Shown here: one piece after another, positions 25,566 to 33,274 of the stretch
How positions within the stretch are numbered: the first letter of the stretch is position 1
Layout of the letters: the number at the start of each line of letters is the position of its first letter
Assembly (NCBI GenBank): GCA_964354345.1
Contig: CAYGZL010000116.1
Coordinates: 1 to 64,000, forward strand
Source: CAYGZL01 sp964354345
GTDB lineage: Bacteria > Chloroflexota > Anaerolineae > Anaerolineales > UBA4823
Reading direction: 5' to 3'
Length of the DNA stretch: 64,000 nt
The notes under the pieces: model-generated
Told to the model about the DNA's origin: nothing
What the model saw: the letters and a program-made list of their open reading frames with translations, nothing else
The model's database searches: none
Position numbers and translations under genes: made by a program

Positions 25566-26561
25566 TCATAGACGCGGTGAAGGATCATCGCTGTTCAGAT
25601 GCTGCCGTTTAGCCTTCATAAAACCTGATGTCTCTGACATCGTCTGTTCAACCATTGGATACCCAAACCAGGCAGTTGATAAACCAAATAACCCACCCGT
25701 TAATACTCTCAAGAATGGCGTGCTTTCATGGAAGGGAATCCAGGGCAATCCAAACTGGCTGATAAACTGGCTGCCTCCATCCAAACCCATGGGCAGGATG
25801 CCAATCAGCACCCAAAGATACCAGGGGAACACCGGCATCGACCGGCGGGTGAAAGAAAATACCAGACCGAACCCCAGGATTCCCAAATAAATCGCCACAT
25901 CCCGTTCGCATAAAGCCACTTTATAACCCATCTGTGAGCTGCCAGTGTACTGTCGGGCGGTGAGAAAATCATCGGGTGAATTGCTCTCGCCTAAGCCGGT
26001 TGCCGTGCCATAGGGTAATAAACTTGTAACGCCTGCAGCGCTACGTGGATATACAATCTGTTCACCAAATAGAAAAAACGATCGGTAAGCCAATTGGTGA
26101 CACATCAAACCGTATGCGCGATAAATCAAGTTGGCGGGTCGGGGCGCATTCGCTTTCATTAAGATTGGCGCTAAGAAGGGTAAGCCCACATAAATGAAAA
26201 CCAGCAGGTTAAACACCGCCAGATAATGCTTGGAGAACCAATAAGTAAATGAGTCAGCCCTTGACCAGGTTCCTGATTTCCATGACCAGGCAGACTCAGC
26301 CTGAAGATCGCGCTCCCGAGCAGACTCCAGAGTTAACCGTAACTGTTGATGGGTAATTGGCGCGCGTAAAACATAAGCCCCAATCACCACTACAGGCACT
26401 TCCTGGCCATATCGCTGTATAAAAACCGGATTGCTATCTACATCGATAACTTCGAGCTGATGCGGAAATTCACCTTTTAATACCTGTAATTCGGCTTGAA
26501 CCTCATCACACAGATTGCAATCCGCCCGACTGTAGAGTTTTACCTGCAGCGTGATGCCCAT
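25566..26561 (-). CDS. glutaredoxin-like domain fused to DUF2085 membrane protein
   Basis: A 331-residue fusion. Residues 1-85 are a thioredoxin/glutaredoxin fold with CNLC (Cys15, Cys18) and the cis-Pro segment VPVVVIG. A linker leads to a membrane part: one helix near 125-145, then DUF2085 with GLMCHQLAYRSFFLFG, CERDVAIYLG and further helices with LPMGLDGGSQ. DUF2085 function is unknown, but its Cys/His-rich motifs at the membrane suggest thiol or metal chemistry, and the attached glutaredoxin supports that. It starts in a TAATG overlap with the 31-codon ORF and lies in the ccdA operon. Confidence 0.83.
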   Translation of the reverse strand: MGITLQVKLYSRADCNLCDEVQAELQVLKGEFPHQLEVIDVDSNPVFIQRYGQEVPVVVIGAYVLRAPITHQQLRLTLESARERDLQAESAWSWKSGTWSRADSFTYWFSKHYLAVFNLLVFIYVGLPFLAPILMKANAPRPANLIYRAYGLMCHQLAYRSFFLFGEQIVYPRSAAGVTSLLPYGTATGLGESNSPDDFLTARQYTGSSQMGYKVALCERDVAIYLGILGFGLVFSFTRRSMPVFPWYLWVLIGILPMGLDGGSQFISQFGLPWIPFHESTPFLRVLTGGLFGLSTAWFGYPMVEQTMSETSGFMKAKRQHLNSDDPSPRL

Positions 26562-26656
26562 TATTGAATTACTCCCAGGCGCTGTAAGTAACCGGTCAAT
26601 TCATTTTCTTCTAAGACGTAAATATGCCGATAACGTAAGATCCCGCCTGGTTTCAT
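26561..26656 (-). CDS. 31-residue ORF coupled between ccdA and the glutaredoxin-DUF2085 gene
   Basis: A small ORF that fills what looks like a gap. Its ATG overlaps the ccdA stop (ATGA), with a GGAG site 4 nt before it inside ccdA. Its TAA overlaps the ATG of the next gene (TAATG), whose own GGGAG site lies in the small ORF's last codons. The peptide begins MKPGGILRYRHIYVLEENEL and is charged, with no membrane helix and no known motif. The double coupling makes translation likely. Whether the peptide has a job or the reading merely feeds ribosomes to the next gene cannot be told. Confidence 0.5.
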   Translation of the reverse strand: MKPGGILRYRHIYVLEENELTGYLQRLGVIQ

Positions 26657-27582
26657 CTTTCTCCTACGATACTGGTTTCTTCTTCTTTCGATTTAGGTGC
26701 AATCAACAAGGACATCACTAAAGCAATTGGGAAGAGGCTTATCCCAAAGAACCACCAATCGAAAAAGTTGCGTCCCTTACGCGCAGCAATTAACGCCGGC
26801 GCTAAACCGAGACTTACCAAAATAATCAAACCGATCAGCATGATCCGACCGATTTCAAGTTCATCGATTGCACCAAAGAATGAGCCCAGGCTGGCTAATT
26901 GCTCAAAACGACCAGATATGAGCAGGATTCCAACAAAGATGAGAATCACGCCCATCCCAATTTCCACATATCGCATCACCTTCCCATATCTGCGGATGGC
27001 AGTCGTCACCAGGCTGATCTGGGTTGAGGCAACGAGAAATGGGATCGCCAGGCCGGCTGAGTAAGCGGATAACAAGACGACTCCCTGGTTAACCGAGCCA
27101 CCGTTAAAGGCCAGGGTGAGAATCGAGCCTAACACCGGTCCCACACATGGGGACCAACCAGCTGAAAAGAATATACCCATTAAAACAGAAGCCAGGTAGC
27201 CCCGGTTGCGATCAGGTGCTGTCTGAGGACGCAGATCATACTCCAGGAACGGAATGCGGATCAGACCCGTCATATGGAAGCCAAAGATCACCACGACATG
27301 ACCGCCAATCATTACCAGTGCACTGCGCATGTTGAATAAGACGCCGCCAATGGCTGAAGAAGCAACACCCAATGAGATAAATACCAGGCTGAACCCAAAC
27401 ACAAACGCTAATCCATGACTCAAGGTGACCCAGCGATTGTCTTTACCTCCGACCGCTGAAGCAGCTGAACGTCCACCCAGATAACTGATATAAGCCGGTA
27501 CTAACGAAAAAACACAGGGCGACAAAAAAGAAGCTAATCCAGCCAAAAAAGCCAAACCGACGCTAATATTCGATAATTCCAT
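26653..27582 (-). CDS. ccdA: CcdA/DsbD-like thiol-disulfide transmembrane protein
   Basis: A 309-residue polytopic membrane protein that carries electrons from cytoplasmic thioredoxin to outside thiols, for cytochrome c maturation or other redox partners. It has the two redox-active Cys motifs: SFLSPCVFSLVPAYISYLGG near residue 23 and SAGWSPCVGPVLGSI in the second repeat. At least six hydrophobic helices, plus extra ones at the C terminus beyond the typical ~240 residues. GAGGGA-type ribosome site upstream. Context with a lipoprotein thioredoxin, a glutaredoxin fusion and an L,D-transpeptidase fits extracytoplasmic thiol reduction. Confidence 0.92.
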   Translation of the reverse strand: MELSNISVGLAFLAGLASFLSPCVFSLVPAYISYLGGRSAASAVGGKDNRWVTLSHGLAFVFGFSLVFISLGVASSAIGGVLFNMRSALVMIGGHVVVIFGFHMTGLIRIPFLEYDLRPQTAPDRNRGYLASVLMGIFFSAGWSPCVGPVLGSILTLAFNGGSVNQGVVLLSAYSAGLAIPFLVASTQISLVTTAIRRYGKVMRYVEIGMGVILIFVGILLISGRFEQLASLGSFFGAIDELEIGRIMLIGLIILVSLGLAPALIAARKGRNFFDWWFFGISLFPIALVMSLLIAPKSKEEETSIVGER

Positions 27583-27600
27583 TTCATCCCTCTGCCGGAG

Positions 27601-28707
27601 CTATTGTTCCGTAACGATAACCGGGGTGCTCGGTACCCCTGAAACTGCCACATCTAACATACCCGGATCGGACAGAACGTTAGGTTGAGTCCAACGGAAA
27701 ATCCACTTTGCGTCCTCTGGGCGAGTATTGACGCATCCATGCGACATCCGATCTCCAAAGTTATTATGCCAGAAGGTTGAGTGGATCGCCACACCACCTG
27801 TGACAAAGATCACTGTCCAACCAATTCCTGGTAAATCATAACCTGCCCCCGTAGTTCCCCCACTCATCTGTAATGAGATGAATTTTCGGGCAACCCGATG
27901 TGAACCGATAGGCGTAGACCACTTATCCACCAGGTTGCCGAACATGTCGAACTTGGCGCCAGTTGATACCGTGCAAAAGTAGATTTCTCGCTTCCCCTCA
28001 TAACAAGATAAGGTCTGGTAAGTCAGGTCAATCACAACCTTCTTCTCTTCTGCGTCTGGGTGGATAGCCATCAACTCATCGGTTGAGATTGGTCGAAAGG
28101 CTTCAGCCGCAGCCCACAGTAGATCAACACCGCCATAATAATTAGGATTTACCCGGTATAGTACCTGCCCCTTCTCTGTTTTTTTAATGCGATCCACCCA
28201 AAAAACCTGGCTGTAATATAAACGGACCGGCAAACCTTGTTCCACAAGCGCTTCTACCCAAGAGTTTGAAGAAGGCTTATTTTCCATTATCGTATCAACA
28301 TAGGGGACAGTAACTTCCACCCACATTCCATTCCCCAGGCTGGTTTTCGGCAAGGAGGAAATTGGTTGGTTGGGCAGGTTACGAACCGGCTGTAAAAGCG
28401 CCCCATAAATATAACCATCCGGCGTCTCCACCCATTTCTGGTTATTAAAAATCAAAGTCGGCTTTTGGGCGACTACCTCCCGCAGCCAGGGAACAACCGC
28501 GTCTTCATAAATGACGCCAACCGTCTGGCTATCTAAATCCGGGCGGGCTTTGAGCTCTGCGCTTCCCCGGCTGACCCGACCTAGCCGCTCTTTTTTCGGA
28601 AAGTCAGCCAGGGTAATAAGAGAAGCCAAGGGTCGTAAAGCAACTGCCCCCAGGGAGAGAGTCGCCAATCTAATAAAATCCTGCCGCGTGATCAACCTTC
28701 TTATCAT
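27601..28707 (-). CDS. L,D-transpeptidase (YkuD domain), exported
   Basis: A 368-residue exported enzyme that can make 3-3 cross-links in peptidoglycan or attach proteins to it. The N terminus (RRLITRQDFIRLATLSLGAVAL) looks like a signal with a Tat-like flavour but lacks the twin Arg before the hydrophobic stretch. A small SH3-like region (about 45-115) follows. The YkuD domain (about 240-355) has AIHSTFWHNNFG and the catalytic SHGCVNTRPEDA. It sits between copA (37 nt upstream on the same strand) and ccdA (18 nt downstream). A TATTCT hexamer 5 nt before the ATG might give a leaderless start. Confidence 0.9.
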   Translation of the reverse strand: MIRRLITRQDFIRLATLSLGAVALRPLASLITLADFPKKERLGRVSRGSAELKARPDLDSQTVGVIYEDAVVPWLREVVAQKPTLIFNNQKWVETPDGYIYGALLQPVRNLPNQPISSLPKTSLGNGMWVEVTVPYVDTIMENKPSSNSWVEALVEQGLPVRLYYSQVFWVDRIKKTEKGQVLYRVNPNYYGGVDLLWAAAEAFRPISTDELMAIHPDAEEKKVVIDLTYQTLSCYEGKREIYFCTVSTGAKFDMFGNLVDKWSTPIGSHRVARKFISLQMSGGTTGAGYDLPGIGWTVIFVTGGVAIHSTFWHNNFGDRMSHGCVNTRPEDAKWIFRWTQPNVLSDPGMLDVAVSGVPSTPVIVTEQ

Positions 28708-28743
28708 CGTAGAGAATAAGGATAACCAGAAAGAGACAGTGGG

Positions 28744-31209
28744 TCAATGCTCGAGAGTGATAGCAGGCATTAAAGTTTGGTTAGAAGTCATGCGACGTAA
28801 CCGTAAGCTATTGCTCACCACGAAAATGCTGCTGAAGGCCATTGCGCCTGCAGCCAGCATCGGATTCAAGTAGCCTGATGCGGCTGCTGGAATGAGAATC
28901 ACATTATAGAAAAAAGCCCAGAATAGGTTTTGCCGAATGGTCCTTAAAGTACGTCGGGACAAAGCAATCGCCCGCGCCACTCCGCGTAGATCACCACTGA
29001 TCAACACAACCGGCGCGGCGGCCATGGCAACATCGGTGCCTGTTCCGATCGCGATCCCCACCTCAGCCTGCGCCAGTGCTGGTGCGTCGTTAATGCCATC
29101 TCCCACCATGGCGACCACCTGTGCCCTGGCTTGCAGTTTCTTTACCTCGGCGGCTTTATCTCCCGGTAAAACCTCAGCCAATACCTTATCCACTCCGACT
29201 TGTTGAGCAATCGCCAGGGCGGTCTGCCGGTTATCGCCGGTAATCATAACCACCTGCAATCCCATGCGGTGCAGCTCATCAATTGCCTGTCGGGAGCCTT
29301 CCTTAACAGTATCAGCTACCGCGATCACGCCGTGCAATACCTTATTTACAGTTACCAACATAGCCGTCTTGGCCTCGACTTGCACGCGATTGACCACGGT
29401 TTGCATCCCATTCAGCGGTATGCCACGCTCGATCATCATTTGCAAATTACCCACCAGTACCGGCTGTCCATCCACCTCAGCCTCGACACCCTTACCAACC
29501 ACCGCTCGGAAACTTTGCGGCTCAGATAAAACCAGCCCGCGCTCACCAGCCTCAGCCACAATTGCCTCGCCCAAGGGATGCTCACTGCCTTTCTCGACTG
29601 AGGCAGCCAGGCGTAACAACTCAGTTTGGTCGATGGATCCACTTTGGTCTACCAGGATTACATCAGTGACGGCTGGTTGGCCGCGCGTTATCGTACCTGT
29701 CTTATCTAAAACAACCGTGGTGATTTTCCCCGCCCGTTCAAGCGCTTCACTCGATTTAAATAAGATGCCCCATTCCGCGCCTTTGCCAGTTCCGACCATC
29801 ACAGCCGTTGGAGTGGCCAGACCCATTGCACAAGGGCAGGCAATCACCAACACCGCCACCATGTTAATTAGAGCGCGAGTGACTCCGCTAACCTCAGAAT
29901 TCGCTGGCAGCGGGATCAATATCCACCAAACCAGGAACGTCACCAGAGCTACGATGATCACCGCCGGCACGAACACCGCCGAAACCTGATCGGCCAGTTT
30001 CTGGATTGGCGCCTTGCTGCCCTGTGCTTCTTCCACCAGCCGGATTATTTGCGCCAGGGCGGTTTCCTTACCGACCCTGGTCGCTTCTATCTTGAGCAGA
30101 CCAAGCTTGTTCAGTGTCGCCCCTATGACCGGATCTCCGGGACCTTTTTCAACCGGCAACGATTCACCCGTCAACATCGACTCGTCCACGGCTGAGCGAC
30201 CTTCTATGACTACGCCATCCACGGCAATTTTTTCACCGGGTCGTACAATTACAACATCACCGACCAGTACCTGATCGGTGGCTATGTCTATCTCCTCGCC
30301 ATTGCGCACAACACGGGCAGTCCTGGCGCGCAGACTCACCAACTTCTTGATCGCCTCACTGGTGCGACCTTTCGCGCGCGCCTCCAAGAATTTCCCAAGC
30401 TTGATCAAAGTAATGATTACGGCAGCCGTCTCAAAATAGACATGCCCAGGCAACCAACCCAGGGCGATGGGTAGAGAATAGAAAAATGCAGCGGAAGAAC
30501 CCATGGCGATCAATACGTCCATATTGGCTGAGCCATTCCGCAGAGCCTTATATGCGCCAATATAATATTGTCCACCGACATAGAATTGCACCACCGACGC
30601 CAGTACAAGCATGAGCCAATTGGTCCAGGCAGCGTGCCGAATCATCTCTGGTAATAATCCCAGATCGCGCGCCATCGAAAAAAGAAAAAGCGGAATGGTA
30701 AAAACCAACCCGACCGATAATAAATGACGTTGCTTAGCAATTTCAGCCTGGCGCGCCTTCTGTTCAGCATCTTCCGACTCACCACCTGACTCTGCTGCTT
30801 CAAAGCCTGCCGCTGCCACAATCTGACGCAGATCAGCCTGGCTGACAATCGTTGGAATATAACGGACCCGCGCTCGCTCACTGGTAAAACTCACCTGTGC
30901 TTCTAAAACCCCCTCAACCTGGCTTAAGGTTTTTTCCAGGCGGCGGGCGTCATTATTGTCGCTCAACCGGCGAATAAACAAGTCAGCTTCTCCGGTGGCA
31001 ACGCCGTAACCCGCTTTCTGGATCCGACCAATCAGATCGTCCATCGTGGCTATTTCTGGATCAAACTCAACAGTCGCCCGCTCCGAGGCGAGGTTAACCA
31101 TTGCGACGTGGACACCGCTGACTTTCTTCAGATTACGCTCAACCGTTGCCACGCAATTCGCGCAGGTCATTCCTGTGACCGGTAGGGTAATTTGTTTTGT
31201 ATCCGCCAT
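28744..31209 (-). CDS. copA: copper-exporting P1B-type ATPase
   Basis: An 821-residue copper-translocating ATPase that pumps Cu+ out of the cytoplasm. Order: an N-terminal HMA domain with GMTCANC; a second HMA-like domain (about 75-145) that lacks CxxC; eight membrane helices with the copper motif CPCAMGLATP; actuator TGES; phosphorylation DKTGTITRG; HPLGEAIV nucleotide site; and GDGINDAPALAQ. The ATG at 31209 is chosen because GGAGGTATAC precedes it directly and because HMA starts a few residues later; a longer ORF to 31248 would cross a hairpin. csoR and copZ lie upstream in the same operon. Confidence 0.96.
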   Translation of the reverse strand: MADTKQITLPVTGMTCANCVATVERNLKKVSGVHVAMVNLASERATVEFDPEIATMDDLIGRIQKAGYGVATGEADLFIRRLSDNNDARRLEKTLSQVEGVLEAQVSFTSERARVRYIPTIVSQADLRQIVAAAGFEAAESGGESEDAEQKARQAEIAKQRHLLSVGLVFTIPLFLFSMARDLGLLPEMIRHAAWTNWLMLVLASVVQFYVGGQYYIGAYKALRNGSANMDVLIAMGSSAAFFYSLPIALGWLPGHVYFETAAVIITLIKLGKFLEARAKGRTSEAIKKLVSLRARTARVVRNGEEIDIATDQVLVGDVVIVRPGEKIAVDGVVIEGRSAVDESMLTGESLPVEKGPGDPVIGATLNKLGLLKIEATRVGKETALAQIIRLVEEAQGSKAPIQKLADQVSAVFVPAVIIVALVTFLVWWILIPLPANSEVSGVTRALINMVAVLVIACPCAMGLATPTAVMVGTGKGAEWGILFKSSEALERAGKITTVVLDKTGTITRGQPAVTDVILVDQSGSIDQTELLRLAASVEKGSEHPLGEAIVAEAGERGLVLSEPQSFRAVVGKGVEAEVDGQPVLVGNLQMMIERGIPLNGMQTVVNRVQVEAKTAMLVTVNKVLHGVIAVADTVKEGSRQAIDELHRMGLQVVMITGDNRQTALAIAQQVGVDKVLAEVLPGDKAAEVKKLQARAQVVAMVGDGINDAPALAQAEVGIAIGTGTDVAMAAAPVVLISGDLRGVARAIALSRRTLRTIRQNLFWAFFYNVILIPAAASGYLNPMLAAGAMAFSSIFVVSNSLRLRRMTSNQTLMPAITLEH

Positions 31210-31227
31210 GTATACCTCCAATAAACA

Positions 31228-31260
31228 CGCACTACGGAAGCCGGGCATTCCCGTAGTGCG
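31228..31260 (-). promoter_or_regulatory. hairpin in the copZ-copA intergenic leader
   Basis: A 10-bp perfect inverted repeat (CGCACTACGG at 31228-31237 and CCGTAGTGCG at 31251-31260, 13-nt loop). In the mRNA it ends about 8 nt before the copA GGAGG site and is not followed by a T-run, so it looks like a stability, processing or translation-control element rather than a strong terminator. Confidence 0.5.
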
Positions 31261-31355
31261 CGATAAGCAATCCTGATTTTACGACGCAACCCGGCTCAGA
31301 AATAACTTGCTTCTAAATGCCAGGTCGTTTACGCCCTATGCAGAGTTTATCCTGA

Positions 31356-31562
31356 TCAATTGACAGCTGGATAATTAATTTCAAGCAATAAGGACTTGAT
31401 TACCTCTTCTGTAGCTGGCGGATCGAAGGTAATCGTCGCCTTCTTGCCCTGTGCATCTGCCACTACGGACTTCACTCCGGCCAACTCGCTGACTTCAGTC
31501 TGGATTGTGTGGACGCAGTGCATACAGGAAATATTGGGAATTGAATAGGTAACGGTAGTCAT
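31356..31562 (-). CDS. copZ: heavy-metal-associated copper chaperone
   Basis: A 68-residue ferredoxin-like HMA protein that hands Cu+ to CopA. The metal site is SCMHC (residues 13-17) after the first strand; the rest fits the beta-alpha-beta-beta-alpha-beta fold, with EINYPAV at the end. It lies 15 nt after csoR, whose product controls the operon, and 146 nt before copA. A mercury or zinc chaperone is possible from the domain alone, but the neighbours point to copper. Confidence 0.92.
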   Translation of the reverse strand: MTTVTYSIPNISCMHCVHTIQTEVSELAGVKSVVADAQGKKATITFDPPATEEVIKSLLLEINYPAVN

Positions 31563-31577
31563 GGTAACTCTCCATAA

Positions 31578-31856
31578 TCAAATTTTGGTTGACGCCTCAA
31601 AAACATCGGCAATCTCCTTTAACACCCGCTCTCGTTCATCTGCGTTTTCACCGCGCACCGCGGTGATCAAGCAAGAGTTGAGATGGTCTTCCAGAATCAT
31701 GGCGGTAACCTTGTTCAGCGCAGCCTGAACGGCTTGAATTTGGCGGATAATATCGATACAATAAGCGCCTTCTTCCACCATACGTTCCACACCGCGTAAA
31801 TGGCCGCTGACATTCTTGATTCGTCGTAAAGTTTCGTCTTGTTGCATCTTCATCAT
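31578..31856 (-). CDS. csoR: copper-sensing transcriptional repressor CsoR
   Basis: A 92-residue all-helical DUF156 repressor that lets go of DNA when it binds Cu+. The copper fingerprint is present: Cys in GAYCIDII, then His and Cys in EDHLNSC. The second-shell residues and the RRIKNVSGHLRGVERMV helix typical of the family are also there. First gene of csoR-copZ-copA, behind a consensus promoter and a GC-rich operator (31861-31882), so it should autoregulate. Two successive ATGs (31856, 31853) could serve as start. Confidence 0.95.
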   Translation of the reverse strand: MMKMQQDETLRRIKNVSGHLRGVERMVEEGAYCIDIIRQIQAVQAALNKVTAMILEDHLNSCLITAVRGENADERERVLKEIADVFEASTKI

Positions 31857-31860
31857 ACTG

Positions 31861-31882
31861 ACACCCCCCCCAGGTGGGTAGG
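31861..31882 (-). promoter_or_regulatory. putative CsoR operator
   Basis: On the minus strand the site reads CTACCCACCTGGGGGGGG followed by TGT: a TACCC-type half next to a G-run, as in known CsoR operators. It lies between the predicted start of transcription and the csoR ATG and overlaps the G-rich ribosome site, so a bound repressor would block the csoR-copZ-copA transcript. Confidence 0.6.
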
Positions 31883-31894
31883 GTATCTACAAAT

Positions 31895-31922
31895 ATTATA
31901 CTATATCCATCCAATTTGTCAA
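31895..31922 (-). promoter_or_regulatory. consensus sigma-70 promoter of csoR-copZ-copA
   Basis: Minus-strand TTGACA (31917-31922) and TATAAT (31895-31900), both perfect, with a 16-nt spacer. It is the best-matching promoter in the window. It starts about 30 nt downstream of the stop of the thioredoxin-like lipoprotein gene, making the copper genes an independent unit. Confidence 0.75.
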
Positions 31923-31952
31923 GAGATTGGCGCCTCTTTACTGATGTCCTCT

Positions 31953-32726
31953 TTATTGCCCGAGTGCACCAAGGAAAGCTTTTTCTAGATCTGTACCACT
32001 TACGTACCCAAGCCACTGTTGGAGGATATTCCCTTGTGCATCCAATAGCAATAGGTGAGGCTGGTAACGATATCCTAACTGTCGCATAGTGGAGTAATTC
32101 AGCGGATCATCAATGTCCAGGTAGATAAAATTTACGCGATCTCCATACACTGCTTCCAGCCCATGCACGATAGGTGCCAGCGATCGGCAGGTACCACACC
32201 AGAAGGCGAAAAACTTAACCAATTGGATTTTCCCGGAGGCCAATTGAAATGTTTCAGGGTCGGTGGCATGTAAATCAGTGCGAACCAGTTTGATCGCCAC
32301 GGTTACGGTCGGGGTGTTCGGAATAATCACAGTTGGGGCAGCGAGAACTTGCGATTGCGTGGGCAGGGGACTGGTTGGGGCAGGATAGAGAGTGGCACTG
32401 GCTTCCAGCGTGGGATTGGCAGGTTCAGGATAGGATCCCGCGGGATAGGCTGCCACGGGATAGGCCGGCACGGAATAACCTGACGCTGGATATCCCGGGG
32501 CAGGATACCCTGATCCTGGATAAGCTGCCAGCTCAGGATATGGGTACGCCAGTGAACCAGTTAATGCTGGATATGCTGAAGAACCTTGAGTTTCAGATGG
32601 CGAACGCTGCAGAGCCATCCCATGGGATGGTGTCGGAGTCGGCTTTCCGTTCCCGCTACAAGCCGCCAGAGCCTGACTACAAAGAAATACCAATCCCACA
32701 ATGAGCAATAATAACTTCACTTTCAT
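31953..32726 (-). CDS. thioredoxin-like lipoprotein with Tyr-Pro repeat linker
   Basis: A 257-residue predicted lipoprotein: signal helix 3-20 and lipobox ALAAC with Cys23. A low-complexity linker rich in Tyr-Pro, Gly-Tyr-Pro and Ala-Tyr-Pro (about 51-116) reaches across the wall. The C-terminal domain (about 145-257) is a thioredoxin fold with FWCGTC (Cys177, Cys180; CGTC instead of CGPC). It probably works outside the membrane as a thiol oxidoreductase and could receive electrons from the CcdA protein encoded a few kb away. ATG has a GGAGG site. Confidence 0.83.
   Translation of the reverse strand: MKVKLLLLIVGLVFLCSQALAACSGNGKPTPTPSHGMALQRSPSETQGSSAYPALTGSLAYPYPELAAYPGSGYPAPGYPASGYSVPAYPVAAYPAGSYPEPANPTLEASATLYPAPTSPLPTQSQVLAAPTVIIPNTPTVTVAIKLVRTDLHATDPETFQLASGKIQLVKFFAFWCGTCRSLAPIVHGLEAVYGDRVNFIYLDIDDPLNYSTMRQLGYRYQPHLLLLDAQGNILQQWLGYVSGTDLEKAFLGALGQ
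32424..32576 (-). repeat. degenerate Tyr-Pro coding repeats in the lipoprotein linker
   Basis: About 17 imperfect 3-5 codon units encoding variants of (A/G)-Y-P. At DNA level they appear as recurring GGATA and CTGGATA words on the plus strand. Such repeats can expand or shrink, so linker length may vary between strains. Confidence 0.55.
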
Positions 32727-32805
32727 TTACACCTCCAAAATATATCAGATGGATTATCTCTAATTTATGCAGATCGTCCAACTGGGATTTATTATATTTA
32801 TTCAC

Positions 32806-32834
32806 TTGACGCTTCCCGGATATACTTATACACT
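32806..32834 (+). promoter_or_regulatory. sigma-70-type promoter of folB
   Basis: TTGACG (32806-32811), 17-nt spacer, TACACT (32829-32834). Predicted transcription starts near 32841, about 58 nt before the folB ATG. This supports the later start codon, since an ORF extension to 32767 would run through the promoter. Confidence 0.45.
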
Positions 32835-32898
32835 AAAACCTATCACCATTAATCAGGAAATTATTCGAAATAACCAGTACCACCTTGAGAAAAAAACG

Positions 32899-33264
32899 AT
32901 GGATAAAATCATCATTCAGGATCTACGTGTTCTTGGCATCATTGGTGTCTACGACGAAGAACGGCATACACCACAAGAAATTCGGATCAATTTGTGTCTT
33001 TTTACATTTTTGGAGAAAGCTGGTGCGAGCGATCGGGTAACCGATAGCGTAGATTATGCACAAATCACCATGCAGGTTCAAAACCTGGCAGAAACCGCTC
33101 AACGATTCACAATCGAGGCGCTGGCAACCGACATCGCCCGTCTCTGCCTGGAGACGCCGGGTATCGAGAAAGTTATCGTCAGAGTCGAAAAACCGGGGGC
33201 GATATCCTCGGCTGGTTCGGTTGGCGTAGAAATTGAGCGGGAGCGCGGTTCATACACCCGGTAA
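32899..33264 (+). CDS. folB: dihydroneopterin aldolase
   Basis: Splits 7,8-dihydroneopterin to 6-hydroxymethyl-dihydropterin and glycolaldehyde in folate synthesis. The 121-residue protein has the family start (IIIQDLRVLGIIGVYDEER), Glu in GVYDEER used in pterin binding, and RVEKPGAIS near the end with the catalytic Lys. I start at ATG 32899 because this gives the family's N terminus and length (~120). It converges with folE, 10 nt apart, so two folate genes face each other. Confidence 0.93.
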   Translation: MDKIIIQDLRVLGIIGVYDEERHTPQEIRINLCLFTFLEKAGASDRVTDSVDYAQITMQVQNLAETAQRFTIEALATDIARLCLETPGIEKVIVRVEKPGAISSAGSVGVEIERERGSYTR

Positions 33265-33274
33265 AGAGATCTGG

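Noticed and set aside
32767..32898. N-terminal extension of folB
   Set aside because: It would run through a TTGACG-17-TACACT promoter and give a protein 44 residues longer than the family.
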